A DNA stretch of 64,000 nucleotides from Pseudomonas sp. BGr12 (GTDB taxonomy: Bacteria > Pseudomonadota > Gammaproteobacteria > Pseudomonadales > Pseudomonadaceae): positions 12,428-76,427 of the forward strand of contig NZ_JALRNF010000035.1 in assembly GCF_030272895.1 (NCBI RefSeq), in the 5' to 3' direction. Under the pieces are notes generated by a model. That model did no database searches and was not told the origin of the DNA. It saw only the letters and a list, made by a program, of their open reading frames with translations. Made by a program: the position numbers and the translations under genes. Shown here piece by piece: positions 40,071 to 48,994 of the stretch. Position 1 is the first letter of the stretch. Each line of letters starts with the position of its first letter.

Positions 40071-40504
40071 TGGCCGAGTTGCGACTACTGCTGGGCTTTG
40101 ACTACGGCAGCAAGCAGATCGGCGTTGCCGTCGGCCAGGTGATCACCGGCCAGGCCCGCGAACTGTGCACCCTCAAGGCCCAGAACGGCGTACCGGACTG
40201 GACCCAGGTGGAAAAACTGATCAAGGAATGGCAACCCGATGCCATTGTCGTCGGCCTGCCGTTGAACATGGACGGCACGCCCAGCGAAATGAGTGCCCGC
40301 GCCGAGAAATTCGCCCGGCGCCTGAACGGCCGCTTCAACCTGCCCGTGCATACCCACGACGAACGCCTGACCACCTTCGAAGCCAAGGGCGAACGCATGG
40401 CCCGTGGCGGCCAGCGCGGCAGTTACCGCGACAACCCGGTGGATGCCATTGCCGCCGCCCTGCTGCTGCAGGGCTGGCTGGAGGCCAATACCGGGCAGTC
40501 CTGA
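40070..40504 (+). CDS. ruvX: Holliday junction resolvase-like RuvX (YqgF)
   Basis: 144 aa. RNase H-like fold with the first acidic residue in LGFDYGSKQIGVAVG, IVVGLPLNMDG (strand 4) and HDERLTTFEA near residue 95, then DAIAAALLLQGWL at the end with the last Asp. RuvX/YqgF acts in 16S rRNA 5'-end maturation in E. coli and is a predicted junction resolvase. Overlaps algH by one base; pyrR follows after 60 nt. Confidence 0.95.
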   Translation: MAELRLLLGFDYGSKQIGVAVGQVITGQARELCTLKAQNGVPDWTQVEKLIKEWQPDAIVVGLPLNMDGTPSEMSARAEKFARRLNGRFNLPVHTHDERLTTFEAKGERMARGGQRGSYRDNPVDAIAAALLLQGWLEANTGQS

Positions 40505-40564
40505 TCCCGATCATCGGATTCAAGCCGGGCCAGCGCCACGCCCCCGGCCTCTTGAGGAGCAAGC

Positions 40565-41077
40565 ATGAGCCTACCCAATCCCGCCGAACTGATCCGGCAG
40601 ATGGCCGTCGACCTTCGTGCCCATCTGGCCCGGCGCAACATCAGCGAGCCACGCTTCATCGGCATCCGCACCGGAGGCGTCTGGGTCGCCCAGGCCCTGC
40701 TCGAGGAACTGGGCAACGACAGCGCCCTGGGCACCCTCGATGTGTCGTTCTACCGTGACGACTTCAGCCAGAACGGCCTGCACCCGCAAGTGCGCCCCTC
40801 GGCCTTGCCGTTCGAGATCGAAGGCCAGCATCTGGTACTGGTCGACGACGTGCTGATGAGCGGTCGGACCATCCGCGCCGCCCTCAACGAACTGTTCGAT
40901 TATGGCCGCCCGGCCAGTGTCACCCTGGTCTGCCTGCTGGACCTGGATGCCGGCGAATTGCCGATCCGCCCGAATGTGGTCGGTGCAACCCTGTCGCTGG
41001 CCGCCCATGAACGGGTAAAATTGACCGGACCCGCCCCGCTCGCCCTCGAGCGCCAGGACCTCGCTTCCGCCCTTTAA
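40565..41077 (+). CDS. pyrR: PyrR bifunctional regulator / uracil phosphoribosyltransferase
   Basis: 170 aa from the ATG at 40565 behind GAGGAG. The PRPP-binding loop [21 protein letters not shown] and the early [14 protein letters not shown] mark it as a PyrR-type phosphoribosyltransferase. In Gram-positive bacteria PyrR binds pyr mRNA; in Pseudomonas its gene lies just before pyrBC', and regulation of pyrimidine genes is its likely role. It lies 12 nt upstream of pyrB. I see no obvious PyrR-type RNA terminator before pyrB. Confidence 0.94.
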   Translation: MSLPNPAELIRQMAVDLRAHLARRNISEPRFIGIRTGGVWVAQALLEELGNDSALGTLDVSFYRDDFSQNGLHPQVRPSALPFEIEGQHLVLVDDVLMSGRTIRAALNELFDYGRPASVTLVCLLDLDAGELPIRPNVVGATLSLAAHERVKLTGPAPLALERQDLASAL

Positions 41078-41089
41078 GAGTCCCTCGCG

Positions 41090-42094
41090 ATGACGCCAAT
41101 CGACGCCAAGCGCCCGCTGCAGCTCAATGATCAGGGCCAGCTGCGCCATTTTCTCTCGCTCGACGGTTTGCCCCGCGAACTGCTGACCGAAATCCTCGAC
41201 ACCGCTGACTCCTTCCTTGAAGTCGGCGCCCGGGCCGTGAAGAAAGTCCCGTTGCTGCGCGGCAAGACCGTGTGCAACGTGTTCTTCGAGAACTCCACCC
41301 GTACCCGCACCACCTTCGAACTGGCCGCCCAGCGGCTGTCGGCCGACGTGATCACCCTGAACGTGTCGACCTCCTCGACCAGCAAGGGCGAAACCCTGTT
41401 CGACACCCTGCGCAACCTCGAGGCCATGGCCGCCGACATGTTCGTCGTGCGCCATGCCGACTCCGGTGCCGCGCACTTCATCGCCGAGCACGTCAGCCCG
41501 GAGGTGGCGATCATCAACGGCGGCGACGGCCGCCACGCCCACCCGACCCAGGGCATGCTCGACATGCTCACCATCCGTCGGCACAAAGGCGGTTTCGAGA
41601 ACCTCTCGGTGGCCATCGTCGGCGACATCCTGCACTCGCGGGTAGCGCGCTCGAACATGCTCGCTCTGAAAACCCTGGGCTGCCCGGACATCCGTGTGAT
41701 CGCCCCGAAAACCCTGCTGCCGATCGGTATCGAGCAATATGGCGTCAAGGTCTACACCGACCTGGAACAGGGCCTGAAAGACGTTGACGTGGTGATCATG
41801 CTGCGCCTGCAGCGTGAGCGCATGGCCGGTGGCCTGCTGCCCAGCGAAGGTGAGTTCTACCGCCTGTTCGGCCTGACCACCGCACGCCTGGCCGGGGCCA
41901 AGCCCGATGCCATCGTCATGCACCCGGGGCCGATCAACCGCGGCGTGGAGATCGAATCGGCGGTGGCCGACGGCGCCCAATCGGTGATCCTCAACCAAGT
42001 CACCTACGGCATCGCCGTGCGCATGGCGGTGCTGTCCATGGCCATGAGCGGCCAGACCGCCCAACGTCAATTCGAGCAGGAGAACGCCCAGTGA
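41090..42094 (+). CDS. pyrB: aspartate carbamoyltransferase catalytic subunit
   Basis: 334 aa, the long Pseudomonas-type PyrB with an N-terminal extension. It condenses carbamoyl phosphate and aspartate, the committed step of UMP synthesis. Carbamoyl-phosphate-binding residues are in [19 protein letters not shown], with the aspartate-domain stretch [19 protein letters not shown] and later [12 protein letters not shown]. The pyrB stop overlaps the pyrC' start by 4 bp. In Pseudomonas PyrB and PyrC' form a dodecameric complex. Confidence 0.97.
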   Translation: MTPIDAKRPLQLNDQGQLRHFLSLDGLPRELLTEILDTADSFLEVGARAVKKVPLLRGKTVCNVFFENSTRTRTTFELAAQRLSADVITLNVSTSSTSKGETLFDTLRNLEAMAADMFVVRHADSGAAHFIAEHVSPEVAIINGGDGRHAHPTQGMLDMLTIRRHKGGFENLSVAIVGDILHSRVARSNMLALKTLGCPDIRVIAPKTLLPIGIEQYGVKVYTDLEQGLKDVDVVIMLRLQRERMAGGLLPSEGEFYRLFGLTTARLAGAKPDAIVMHPGPINRGVEIESAVADGAQSVILNQVTYGIAVRMAVLSMAMSGQTAQRQFEQENAQ

Positions 42095-43362
42095 CCCTCA
42101 GTATTCTTGGCGCCCGGGTCATTGATCCCCAGAGCGGCCTGGACCAGACCGCCGACCTGCACATCGATGCCGGCAAGATCGTTGCCATCGGCGCTGCGCC
42201 TGCCGGCTTCACAGCGGCGCGCAGCATCGACGCCCAGGGCCTGATCGCCGCCCCCGGCCTGGTCGACCTCAACGTCGCCCTGCGCGAACCTGGCTACAGC
42301 CGCAAGGGCAGCATCGCCAGCGAAACCCGCGCTGCCGCAGCCGGTGGCGTCACCAGCCTGTGCTGCCCACCGCAGACCAAGCCGGTGCTGGACACCTCGG
42401 CGGTGGCCGAACTGATCCTCGACCGCGCCCGCGAAGCCGGTCACAGCAAGGTGTTCCCGATCGGCGCCCTGAGCAAGGGCCTGGAAGGCGAGCAGCTTGC
42501 AGAACTCATTGCCCTGCGCGATGCCGGCTGCGTGGCGTTCGGCAACGGTTTGAACAGCTTCAGCAACAACCGCACCCTGGCCCGCGCCCTGGAGTATGCG
42601 GCCACCTTCGACCTGACCGTGGTGTTCCACTCCCAGGACCGCGACCTGGCCCAGGGCGGCCTGGCCCACGAAGGCGCCATGGCCAGCTTCCTTGGCCTGC
42701 CGGGCATTCCGGAAACCGCCGAGACCGTGGCCCTGGCGCGCAACCTGCTGCTGGTGGAACAGACCGGCGTGCGTGCGCACTTCAGCCAGCTGACCAGCGC
42801 CCGCGGCGCCCGCCTGATCGCCCAGGCCCAGCAACTGGGCCTGCCGGTCACCGCCGACGTCGCCCTGTACCAGTTGATCCTCACCGACGAGGCCCTGCGC
42901 GACTTCTCAAGCCTCTACCACGTCCAGCCGCCACTGCGCACCCGCGCCGACCGTGACGGCCTGCGCGAGGCAGTGAAGTCCGGGGTGATCCAGGCGATCT
43001 CCAGCCACCACCAGCCTCACGAGCGGGATGCCAAGCTGGCACCGTTCGGCGCCACCGAACCGGGTATCAGCAGCGTCGAACTGCTGCTGCCGCTGGCCAT
43101 GACCCTGGTCGAGGACGGCCTGCTCGACCTGCCGACTTTGTTGCAACGTTTGTCTGCAGGCCCGGCGGCAGCCATGCGCTTGCCGGCGGGTACGCTGCAG
43201 GTGGGCGGCGCGGCAGACCTGGTGCTGTTCGATGCCAAGGCTTCGACCGTGGCGGGCGAAACCTGGCGTTCCAAGGGCGACAACTGCCCGTTCATCGGCC
43301 ATTGCCTGCCGGGCGCGGTGCGCTACACCCTGGTGGACGGGCATATCAGCCACGAAGGCTGA
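42091..43362 (+). CDS. pyrC': PyrC', dihydroorotase-like subunit (probably catalytically inactive)
   Basis: 423 aa, GTG start at 42091 overlapping the pyrB stop. It has the amidohydrolase layout, but the metal motif DLHVHLREPG of active dihydroorotases reads [15 protein letters not shown] here, so both His ligands are replaced (Asn and Ala). This matches the known Pseudomonas pyrC' product, an inactive dihydroorotase homologue needed to assemble active aspartate transcarbamoylase. A separate active pyrC must exist elsewhere. A REP pair follows immediately. Confidence 0.95.
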   Translation: MTLSILGARVIDPQSGLDQTADLHIDAGKIVAIGAAPAGFTAARSIDAQGLIAAPGLVDLNVALREPGYSRKGSIASETRAAAAGGVTSLCCPPQTKPVLDTSAVAELILDRAREAGHSKVFPIGALSKGLEGEQLAELIALRDAGCVAFGNGLNSFSNNRTLARALEYAATFDLTVVFHSQDRDLAQGGLAHEGAMASFLGLPGIPETAETVALARNLLLVEQTGVRAHFSQLTSARGARLIAQAQQLGLPVTADVALYQLILTDEALRDFSSLYHVQPPLRTRADRDGLREAVKSGVIQAISSHHQPHERDAKLAPFGATEPGISSVELLLPLAMTLVEDGLLDLPTLLQRLSAGPAAAMRLPAGTLQVGGAADLVLFDAKASTVAGETWRSKGDNCPFIGHCLPGAVRYTLVDGHISHEG

Positions 43363-43368
43363 CGGTCA

Positions 43369-43421
43369 ATCGCGGGGCAAGCCCGCTCCTACAGGCTGTA
43401 GGAGCGGGCTTGCCCCGCGAT
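43369..43421. repeat. REP pair (inverted)
   Basis: ATCGCGGGGCAAGCCCGCTC and its inverted copy (to 43421) flank a very short loop (ACAGGCTGT). It lies between pyrC' and the hslVU heat-shock promoter and may insulate the two units. Confidence 0.92.
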
Positions 43422-43454
43422 GACGCCCTGAACACTTACCACTCATCCTGCAAG

Positions 43455-43482
43455 GTTGAAATCCTTCCCTGCACCCCCATAT
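43455..43482 (+). promoter_or_regulatory. sigma-32 (RpoH) heat-shock promoter of hslVU
   Basis: GTTGAAA (43455-43461) and CCCCATAT (43475-43482) are separated by 13 nt. This is a near-consensus match to the E. coli RpoH promoter (CTTGAAA, 11-16 nt, CCCCATnT), and it lies 46 nt upstream of the hslV start. HslVU is a classical heat-shock protease, so position and motif agree. Confidence 0.88.
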
Positions 43483-43528
43483 GAGTCTGCATCAGGCACT
43501 TTCGCCCCGCTGCGTGGAGACTCTCCCC

Positions 43529-44059
43529 TTGACCACCATCGTTTCAGTTCGCCGCCACGGCAAAGTCGTCATGGGCGGCGACGGCCAGGTTTCCCTGGGC
43601 AACACCGTGATGAAAGGCAACGCCAAGAAGGTCCGCCGCCTGTACCACGGCCAGGTCATCGCCGGCTTCGCCGGTGCCACCGCCGACGCATTCACCCTGT
43701 TCGAACGCTTTGAAGGCCAGCTGGAAAAGCACCAGGGCCACCTGATCCGCGCCGCCGTCGAGCTGGCCAAGGAATGGCGTACCGACCGTTCCCTGAGCCG
43801 CCTGGAAGCCATGCTGGCCGTGGCCAACAAGGACGCTTCGCTGATCATCACCGGCAACGGTGACGTGGTCGAACCCGAAGACGGCCTGATCGCCATGGGT
43901 TCCGGTGGCGCCTACGCCCAGGCCGCTGCGCGCGCCCTGCTGCAGAAGACCGATCTCTCGGCCCGTGAAATCGCCGAAACCGCCCTGAATATCGCCGGTG
44001 ACATCTGCGTGTTCACCAACCACCACCTGACCATCGAGGAGCAGGACCTGGCCGAGTAA
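43529..44059 (+). CDS. hslV: ATP-dependent protease peptidase subunit HslV
   Basis: 176 aa from a TTG start at 43529, chosen because GGAGA ends 8 nt upstream and it yields the exact (M)[10 protein letters not shown] start; HslV needs this Thr as its N-terminal nucleophile after Met removal. An earlier in-frame ATG at 43481 would bury the Thr behind a 16-residue extension. Proteasome-beta fold with [21 protein letters not shown] and [18 protein letters not shown]. It forms the peptidase core with HslU, whose gene follows. Confidence 0.96.
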   Translation: MTTIVSVRRHGKVVMGGDGQVSLGNTVMKGNAKKVRRLYHGQVIAGFAGATADAFTLFERFEGQLEKHQGHLIRAAVELAKEWRTDRSLSRLEAMLAVANKDASLIITGNGDVVEPEDGLIAMGSGGAYAQAAARALLQKTDLSAREIAETALNIAGDICVFTNHHLTIEEQDLAE

Positions 44060-44074
44060 TTCAGCTGTTCTGGC

Positions 44075-44099
44075 GCCCGGCCCCGGCGGCCGGGCTTTT
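44075..44099 (+). terminator. hairpin with short T-run between hslV and hslU
   Basis: GCCCGGCC (44075-44082) pairs with GGCCGGGC (44088-44095), followed by TTTT. With only four Ts it may act as a partial terminator that lowers HslU relative to HslV, or protect the hslV mRNA end. Confidence 0.65.
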
Positions 44100-44136
44100 C
44101 CACGCTGACTTATCGAGCCCAAGGACCATCATTACC

Positions 44137-45474
44137 ATGTCCATGACCCCCCGCGAGATCGTCCACGAACTCAACCGCCACATCATTGGCCAGGACGACG
44201 CCAAGCGCGCCGTCGCCATTGCCCTGCGCAACCGCTGGCGGCGCATGCAGCTGCCTGCCGAGCTGCGCGTTGAAGTCACGCCCAAGAACATCCTGATGAT
44301 CGGCCCCACTGGCGTGGGCAAGACCGAAATCGCCCGGCGCCTGGCCAAGCTGGCCAATGCCCCGTTCATCAAGGTCGAAGCGACCAAGTTCACCGAAGTC
44401 GGCTATGTCGGCCGTGACGTCGAGTCGATCATCCGCGACCTCGCCGATGCCGCGATCAAGATGCTGCGCGAGCAGGAGATCATCCGCGTTCGCCACCGCG
44501 CCGAAGACGCGGCCGAAGACCGCATCCTCGATGCCCTGCTGCCGCCGGCGCGCACCGGCTTTAACGAAGACCAGACCACCAGCCAGGATTCCAACACCCG
44601 CCAGCTGTTCCGCAAGCGCCTGCGCGAAGGCCAGCTGGACGACAAGGAAATCGAGATCGAAGTGGCCGAGAACATGGGCGTCGATATCTCTGCCCCACCG
44701 GGCATGGAAGAGATGACCAACCAGCTGCAGAACCTGTTCGCCAACATGGGCAAGGGCAAGCGCAAGAGCCGCAAGCTCAAGGTCAAGGAAGCGCTCAAGC
44801 TGGTGCGTGACGAAGAAGCCGGCCGCCTGGTCAACGACGAAGAGCTCAAGGCCAAGGCCCTGGAAGCGGTCGAGCAGCACGGTATCGTGTTCATCGACGA
44901 AATCGACAAGGTGGCCAAGCGTGGCAACGTCGGCGGCGCCGATGTCTCCCGCGAAGGCGTGCAGCGCGACCTGCTGCCGCTGATCGAAGGCTGCACGGTG
45001 AACACCAAGCTGGGCATGGTCAAGACCGACCACATCCTGTTCATCGCCTCCGGCGCCTTCCACCTGAGCAAGCCGAGCGACCTGGTACCCGAGCTGCAAG
45101 GCCGCCTGCCGATCCGCGTCGAACTCAAGGCCCTGAGCCCGGAAGACTTCGAGCGTATCCTCAGCGAGCCGCACGCCTCGCTCACCGAACAGTACCGCGA
45201 GCTGCTCAAGACCGAAGGCCTGAACATCGAGTTCGCTGCCGAAGGCATCAAGCGCCTGGCCGAAATCGCCTGGCAGGTCAACGAGAAGACCGAGAACATC
45301 GGTGCCCGTCGCCTGCACACCCTGCTCGAGCGCCTGCTCGAAGAGGTGTCGTTCAGCGCCGGTGACCTGGCCAGCGCCCACGACGAAGCGCCGATCCGCA
45401 TCGACGCCGACTACGTCAACAGCCACTTGGGCGAATTGGCACAGAACGAAGACCTGTCGCGCTATATTCTCTAA
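44137..45474 (+). CDS. hslU: ATP-dependent protease ATPase subunit HslU
   Basis: 445 aa, full length. AAA+ unfoldase that threads substrates into HslV. Walker [18 protein letters not shown], Walker [13 protein letters not shown], the I-domain insert between residues ~110 and 240, and the C-terminal YIL tail that docks into HslV are all present. It follows hslV with a hairpin between and shares the sigma-32 promoter. A repeat-rich gap separates it from the DUF971 gene. Confidence 0.98.
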   Translation: MSMTPREIVHELNRHIIGQDDAKRAVAIALRNRWRRMQLPAELRVEVTPKNILMIGPTGVGKTEIARRLAKLANAPFIKVEATKFTEVGYVGRDVESIIRDLADAAIKMLREQEIIRVRHRAEDAAEDRILDALLPPARTGFNEDQTTSQDSNTRQLFRKRLREGQLDDKEIEIEVAENMGVDISAPPGMEEMTNQLQNLFANMGKGKRKSRKLKVKEALKLVRDEEAGRLVNDEELKAKALEAVEQHGIVFIDEIDKVAKRGNVGGADVSREGVQRDLLPLIEGCTVNTKLGMVKTDHILFIASGAFHLSKPSDLVPELQGRLPIRVELKALSPEDFERILSEPHASLTEQYRELLKTEGLNIEFAAEGIKRLAEIAWQVNEKTENIGARRLHTLLERLLEEVSFSAGDLASAHDEAPIRIDADYVNSHLGELAQNEDLSRYIL

Positions 45475-45477
45475 AGC

Positions 45478-45553
45478 GGCAAGCTCCAAGTAGCAAGCTG
45501 CAAGCTGAGCGCGCTGGACGCCCTCTCTTGCAGCTTGTAGCTTGCAGCTTATA
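45478..45553. repeat. AAGCTGCAAG-type inverted repeat
   Basis: Repeats of the sequence CAAGC/GCAAGCTGC on the left (45480-45512) are mirrored by GCAGCTTGTAGCTTGCAGC on the right (about 45530-45549), forming a long imperfect hairpin between hslU and the DUF971 gene. A short copy of the same AAGCTGCAAGC theme occurs at 7490-7522 after metK. It seems to be a different intergenic repeat family from the REPs. Confidence 0.7.
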
Positions 45554-45571
45554 GCCCAAGAGCCCTTAGCC

Positions 45572-45949
45572 ATGTCCAGACTCCCCACCGGCATCAACCT
45601 GCACAAAGCCTCCAAGACCCTGTCGCTGACCTATGGGCCCGACGAGGTATATCACCTGCCCGCAGAATTCTTGCGCGTGCATTCTCCCTCCGCCGAGGTC
45701 CAGGGCCACGGCAATCCGATCCTGCAATTCGGCAAGGCCAACGTCGGCCTGACCCAGATCGAACCGGCCGGACAGTACGCACTGAAACTGACCTTCGACG
45801 ACGGCCATGACAGCGGCCTGTTCACCTGGGAGTACCTGGAACAGCTGTGCCTGCGCCAGGAACAACTCTGGGCCGAGTATCTCGACGAGCTGGCCAAGGC
45901 CGGCAAGTCCCGCGACCCCAACGAATCCGTGGTCAAGCTGATGCTCTAG
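45572..45949 (+). CDS. DUF971 domain protein
   Basis: 125 aa from the ATG at 45572. It has the DUF971 pattern: LSLTYGPDEVYHLPAEFLRVHSPSAEVQGHG, then YALKLTFDDGHDSGLFTWEYLEQL. DUF971 resembles the N-terminal domain of gamma-butyrobetaine hydroxylase, and stand-alone proteins may act in Fe-S protein maturation or as metabolic regulators. No classical ribosome site is evident. It lies between hslVU and the pha cluster in pseudomonads, with no proven link to PHA. Confidence 0.9.
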   Translation: MSRLPTGINLHKASKTLSLTYGPDEVYHLPAEFLRVHSPSAEVQGHGNPILQFGKANVGLTQIEPAGQYALKLTFDDGHDSGLFTWEYLEQLCLRQEQLWAEYLDELAKAGKSRDPNESVVKLML

Positions 45950-46298
45950 CCCGGGACTTCCAGGGTTTAGAGCGCATTTTCTAATTCTATTTGCTTGAAT
46001 GCCTGCACCACGGCCAACGATTGGCCGTCTTGCGCATCACCCAAAAGTCGGGTAACCAATGGATCTGGCAAGTTCCCTGCATCGGATTACCCGCAGGGTC
46101 AGGCCGGAATGTAGAGGTCGCGAGCGAAAGCAGGCTGTCTTCACACGCAGAAAAACCCGCATGGCTCATCGTCGTTTGCATCCGGCCGCAGGACCGCAGT
46201 TCGTTATCACTGGTCACCCGAGCAGCAGTACCGTGCACTCGCCTGTGTAACGCCCCACGGCAGGCCGGTACTCGTCTCAGGACAACGGAGCGTCGTAG
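45950..46298 (+). promoter_or_regulatory. phaC1 upstream regulatory region
   Basis: 349 nt with no supportable gene. It holds an 8-bp inverted repeat, ACGGCCAA-CGA-TTGGCCGT (46010-46028), a TTCTAATT motif at 45979-45986 that recurs upstream of phaI, and a sigma-54-like -24/-12 element (46066-46081). It is the natural location for PhaD and other PHA control. Confidence 0.6.
46066..46081 (+). promoter_or_regulatory. sigma-54 (-24/-12) promoter candidate for phaC1
   Basis: TGGCAAGTTCCCTGCA fits TGGCAC-N5-TTGCA: GG at 46067-46068 and GC at 46079-46080 with exactly ten bases between. RpoN dependence of mcl-PHA synthesis has been reported in Pseudomonas. I see no enhancer site with confidence. Confidence 0.6.
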
Positions 46299-47978
46299 AT
46301 GAGTAACAAGAACAACGATGACCTGCAGCGCCAAGCCTCGGAACACACCCTGGGTCTGAACCCGGTCATCGGCTTGCGTCGCAAGGATTTGCTGGCTTCT
46401 GCTCGAATGGTGCTGGGTCAGGCCATTCGGCAACCGTTGCACAGTGTCAAACATGTCGCCCATTTCGGCATGGAGCTCAAGGATGTGATCTTCGGCAAGT
46501 CGGGCCTGCAACCACAGGGCGACGACCGTCGTTTCAACGACCCGGCCTGGAGCCAGAACCCCCTCTACCGTCGCTACCTGCAAACCTACCTGGCCTGGCG
46601 CAAGGAGTTGCACGACTGGATCGAGACCAGCAACCTGTCGGAACATGACATCAGCCGCGGTCACTTCGTGATCAACCTGATGACCGAGGCCATGGCGCCC
46701 ACCAACGGCGCGGCCAACCCGGCAGCGGTCAAACGCTTCTTCGAAACCGGCGGCAAGAGCCTGCTCGACGGCCTGTCCAACCTGGCCAAGGACCTGGTCA
46801 ACAATGGCGGCATGCCCAGCCAGGTGAACATGGACGCCTTCGAGGTCGGCAAGAACCTGGCCACCAGCGAAGGCGCCGTGGTGTTTCGCAACGATGTGCT
46901 CGAACTGATCCAGTACCAACCGATCACCGAACAGGTGCACGCCCGCCCGCTGCTGGTGGTGCCACCGCAGATCAACAAGTTCTATGTCTTCGACCTGAGT
47001 CCGGAGAAGAGCCTGGCGCGCTTCTGCCTGCGCTCCAATGTGCAGACCTTCATCGTCAGCTGGCGCAACCCGACCAAGGCCCAGCGCGAGTGGGGCCTGT
47101 CCACCTACATCGATGCGCTCAAGGAAGCCATCGACGTGATCCTGGCCATCACCGGCAGCAAGGATCTGAACATGCTCGGTGCCTGCTCCGGCGGCATCAC
47201 CTGCACCGCCCTGCTCGGCCACTATGCCGCCCTGGGCGAGACCAAGGTCAACGCCCTGACCCTGCTGGTCAGCGTGCTCGACACCACTCTCGACACCCAG
47301 GTCGCCCTGTTCGTCGACGAGCAGACCCTGGAGTCCGCCAAGCGTCACTCCTACCAGGCTGGCGTGCTCGAAGGCCGCGACATGGCCAAGGTGTTCGCCT
47401 GGATGCGGCCCAACGACCTGATCTGGAACTACTGGGTCAACAACTACCTGCTGGGCAACGAGCCGCCGGTGTTCGACATCCTGTTCTGGAACAACGACAC
47501 CACCCGCTTGCCGGCCGCCTTCCATGGCGACCTGATCGAACTGTTCAAAAGCAACCCACTGACCCGCGCCGATGCACTGGAAGTGTGCGGCACGCCGATC
47601 GACCTGAAGAAAGTCACCAGCGATATCTTCTGCGTCGCCGGCACCACTGACCACATCACCCCATGGCAGGCCTGCTACCGCTCGGCCCAGCTGTTCGGTG
47701 GCAATATCGAGTTTGTCCTGTCCAACAGCGGGCATATCCAGAGCATCCTCAACCCACCGGGCAACCCCAAGGCGCGCTACATGACCAGCAACGAGCTGGC
47801 GTCGGAGGCTACCGAGTGGCAGGAGAACGCCCACAAGCACACCGATTCCTGGTGGCTGCACTGGCAAGCCTGGCTGAGCGAGCGCTCGGGCGAGCTGAAG
47901 AAGGCGCCGACGCGCCTGGGCAACAGGGCCTACGCTGCTGCCGAAGCAGCACCGGGAACCTACGTCCACGAACGTTGA
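46299..47978 (+). CDS. phaC1: class II poly(3-hydroxyalkanoate) synthase PhaC1
   Basis: 559 aa, the exact size of Pseudomonas PhaC1. It polymerises medium-chain (R)-3-hydroxyacyl-CoAs (mainly C6-C14) into PHA granules. The lipase-like box GACSGG holds the catalytic Cys296, and the catalytic Asp/His regions appear as the stretch around DHITPWQACYRSAQLFGG and SNSGHIQSILNPPG. It is the first gene of phaC1-phaZ-phaC2-phaD. It shares about half its residues with PhaC2 by eye, an old duplication. Confidence 0.98.
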   Translation: MSNKNNDDLQRQASEHTLGLNPVIGLRRKDLLASARMVLGQAIRQPLHSVKHVAHFGMELKDVIFGKSGLQPQGDDRRFNDPAWSQNPLYRRYLQTYLAWRKELHDWIETSNLSEHDISRGHFVINLMTEAMAPTNGAANPAAVKRFFETGGKSLLDGLSNLAKDLVNNGGMPSQVNMDAFEVGKNLATSEGAVVFRNDVLELIQYQPITEQVHARPLLVVPPQINKFYVFDLSPEKSLARFCLRSNVQTFIVSWRNPTKAQREWGLSTYIDALKEAIDVILAITGSKDLNMLGACSGGITCTALLGHYAALGETKVNALTLLVSVLDTTLDTQVALFVDEQTLESAKRHSYQAGVLEGRDMAKVFAWMRPNDLIWNYWVNNYLLGNEPPVFDILFWNNDTTRLPAAFHGDLIELFKSNPLTRADALEVCGTPIDLKKVTSDIFCVAGTTDHITPWQACYRSAQLFGGNIEFVLSNSGHIQSILNPPGNPKARYMTSNELASEATEWQENAHKHTDSWWLHWQAWLSERSGELKKAPTRLGNRAYAAAEAAPGTYVHER

Positions 47979-47989
47979 TGTTCCGGCTG

Positions 47990-48012
47990 CCGTGGCCGCT
48001 GCCAGGCCACGG
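47990..48012 (+). other. hairpin between phaC1 and phaZ
   Basis: CCGTGGCC (47990-47997) pairs perfectly with GGCCACGG (48005-48012) around a 7-nt loop. No T-run follows, so it is more likely an mRNA processing or stability element than a terminator. Confidence 0.5.
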
Positions 48013-48039
48013 CGATTCCATTACCACAGGGCTTCGTGC

Positions 48040-48888
48040 ATGCCGCAACCGTATCTGTTCAGAACCGTCGACCTGGATGGCCAGAGCATCCGCACCGCGG
48101 TTCGCCCTGGCAAACCGCACTTGACGCCCTTGCTGATCTTCAACGGCATCGGCGCCAACCTGGAGCTGGTGTTCCCGTTCATCCAGGCCCTGGACCCGGA
48201 CCTGGAGGTAATCGCCTTCGATGTGCCCGGTGTCGGCGGCTCCTCCACGCCCCGGCACCCCTACCGTTTCCCCGGGCTGGCCAGGCTCACGGCGCGCATG
48301 CTCGATTACCTGGACTATGGCCAGGTCAACGCCATCGGCGTGTCCTGGGGCGGCGCACTGGCCCAGCAGTTCGCCCATGACTACCCCGAGCGCTGCAAGA
48401 AGCTGGTACTGGCGGCCACGGCCGCCGGCATGTTCATGGTGCCGGGCAAGCCCAAGGTGCTGATGCTGATGGCCAGCCCCCGGCGCTATATACAACCGTC
48501 CCATGTCATTCGCATTGCCCCGCAGATCTATGGCGGGGCCTTTCGCCGCGACCCCGACCTGGCCACGGCCCATGCCGCCAAGGTGCGCTCCTCGGGCAAG
48601 CTGGGCTACTACTGGCAGCTGTTCGCAGGCTTCGGCTGGACCAGCATCCACTGGCTGCACAAGATCCAGCAGCCGACCCTGGTGCTGGCCGGCGACGATG
48701 ATCCGCTGATTCCACTGGTCAATATGCGCCTGCTGGCCTGGCGTATTCCCAATGCCCAGCTACACATAATCGACGACGGCCATCTGTTCCTGATCACCCG
48801 GGCCGAAGCCGTCGCCCCGATCATCATGAAGTTTCTCGAGCAAGAGCGCCAACGCGCCGTCATGCACCCTCGGCCCGCCCCAAGCTGA
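48040..48888 (+). CDS. phaZ: intracellular PHA depolymerase PhaZ
   Basis: 282 aa from the ATG at 48040. Alpha/beta hydrolase with the nucleophile Ser102 in the box GVSWGGA, a catalytic Asp in VLAGDDDPLIP, and His in DDGHLFLITRAEAVAP. It hydrolyses stored mcl-PHA into 3-hydroxyacids during carbon starvation. Its place between the two synthases is the standard Pseudomonas arrangement and makes polymer turnover concurrent with synthesis. No signal peptide, as expected for a granule-bound cytosolic enzyme. Confidence 0.97.
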   Translation: MPQPYLFRTVDLDGQSIRTAVRPGKPHLTPLLIFNGIGANLELVFPFIQALDPDLEVIAFDVPGVGGSSTPRHPYRFPGLARLTARMLDYLDYGQVNAIGVSWGGALAQQFAHDYPERCKKLVLAATAAGMFMVPGKPKVLMLMASPRRYIQPSHVIRIAPQIYGGAFRRDPDLATAHAAKVRSSGKLGYYWQLFAGFGWTSIHWLHKIQQPTLVLAGDDDPLIPLVNMRLLAWRIPNAQLHIIDDGHLFLITRAEAVAPIIMKFLEQERQRAVMHPRPAPS

Positions 48889-48994
48889 CGCGAAGCCCGT
48901 GGCAGGACGCCATGCGGCCCGGTGTATGGCATGAGGTTGGTGTCGCTTTTGCATTGATCTGTTTGTTGATGGCCTGACGAGGGAGTGTTGCCTG

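Noticed and set aside
43481..43528. An earlier in-frame ATG start for hslV
   Set aside because: It would add 16 residues before the catalytic Thr and overlaps the sigma-32 -10 box.
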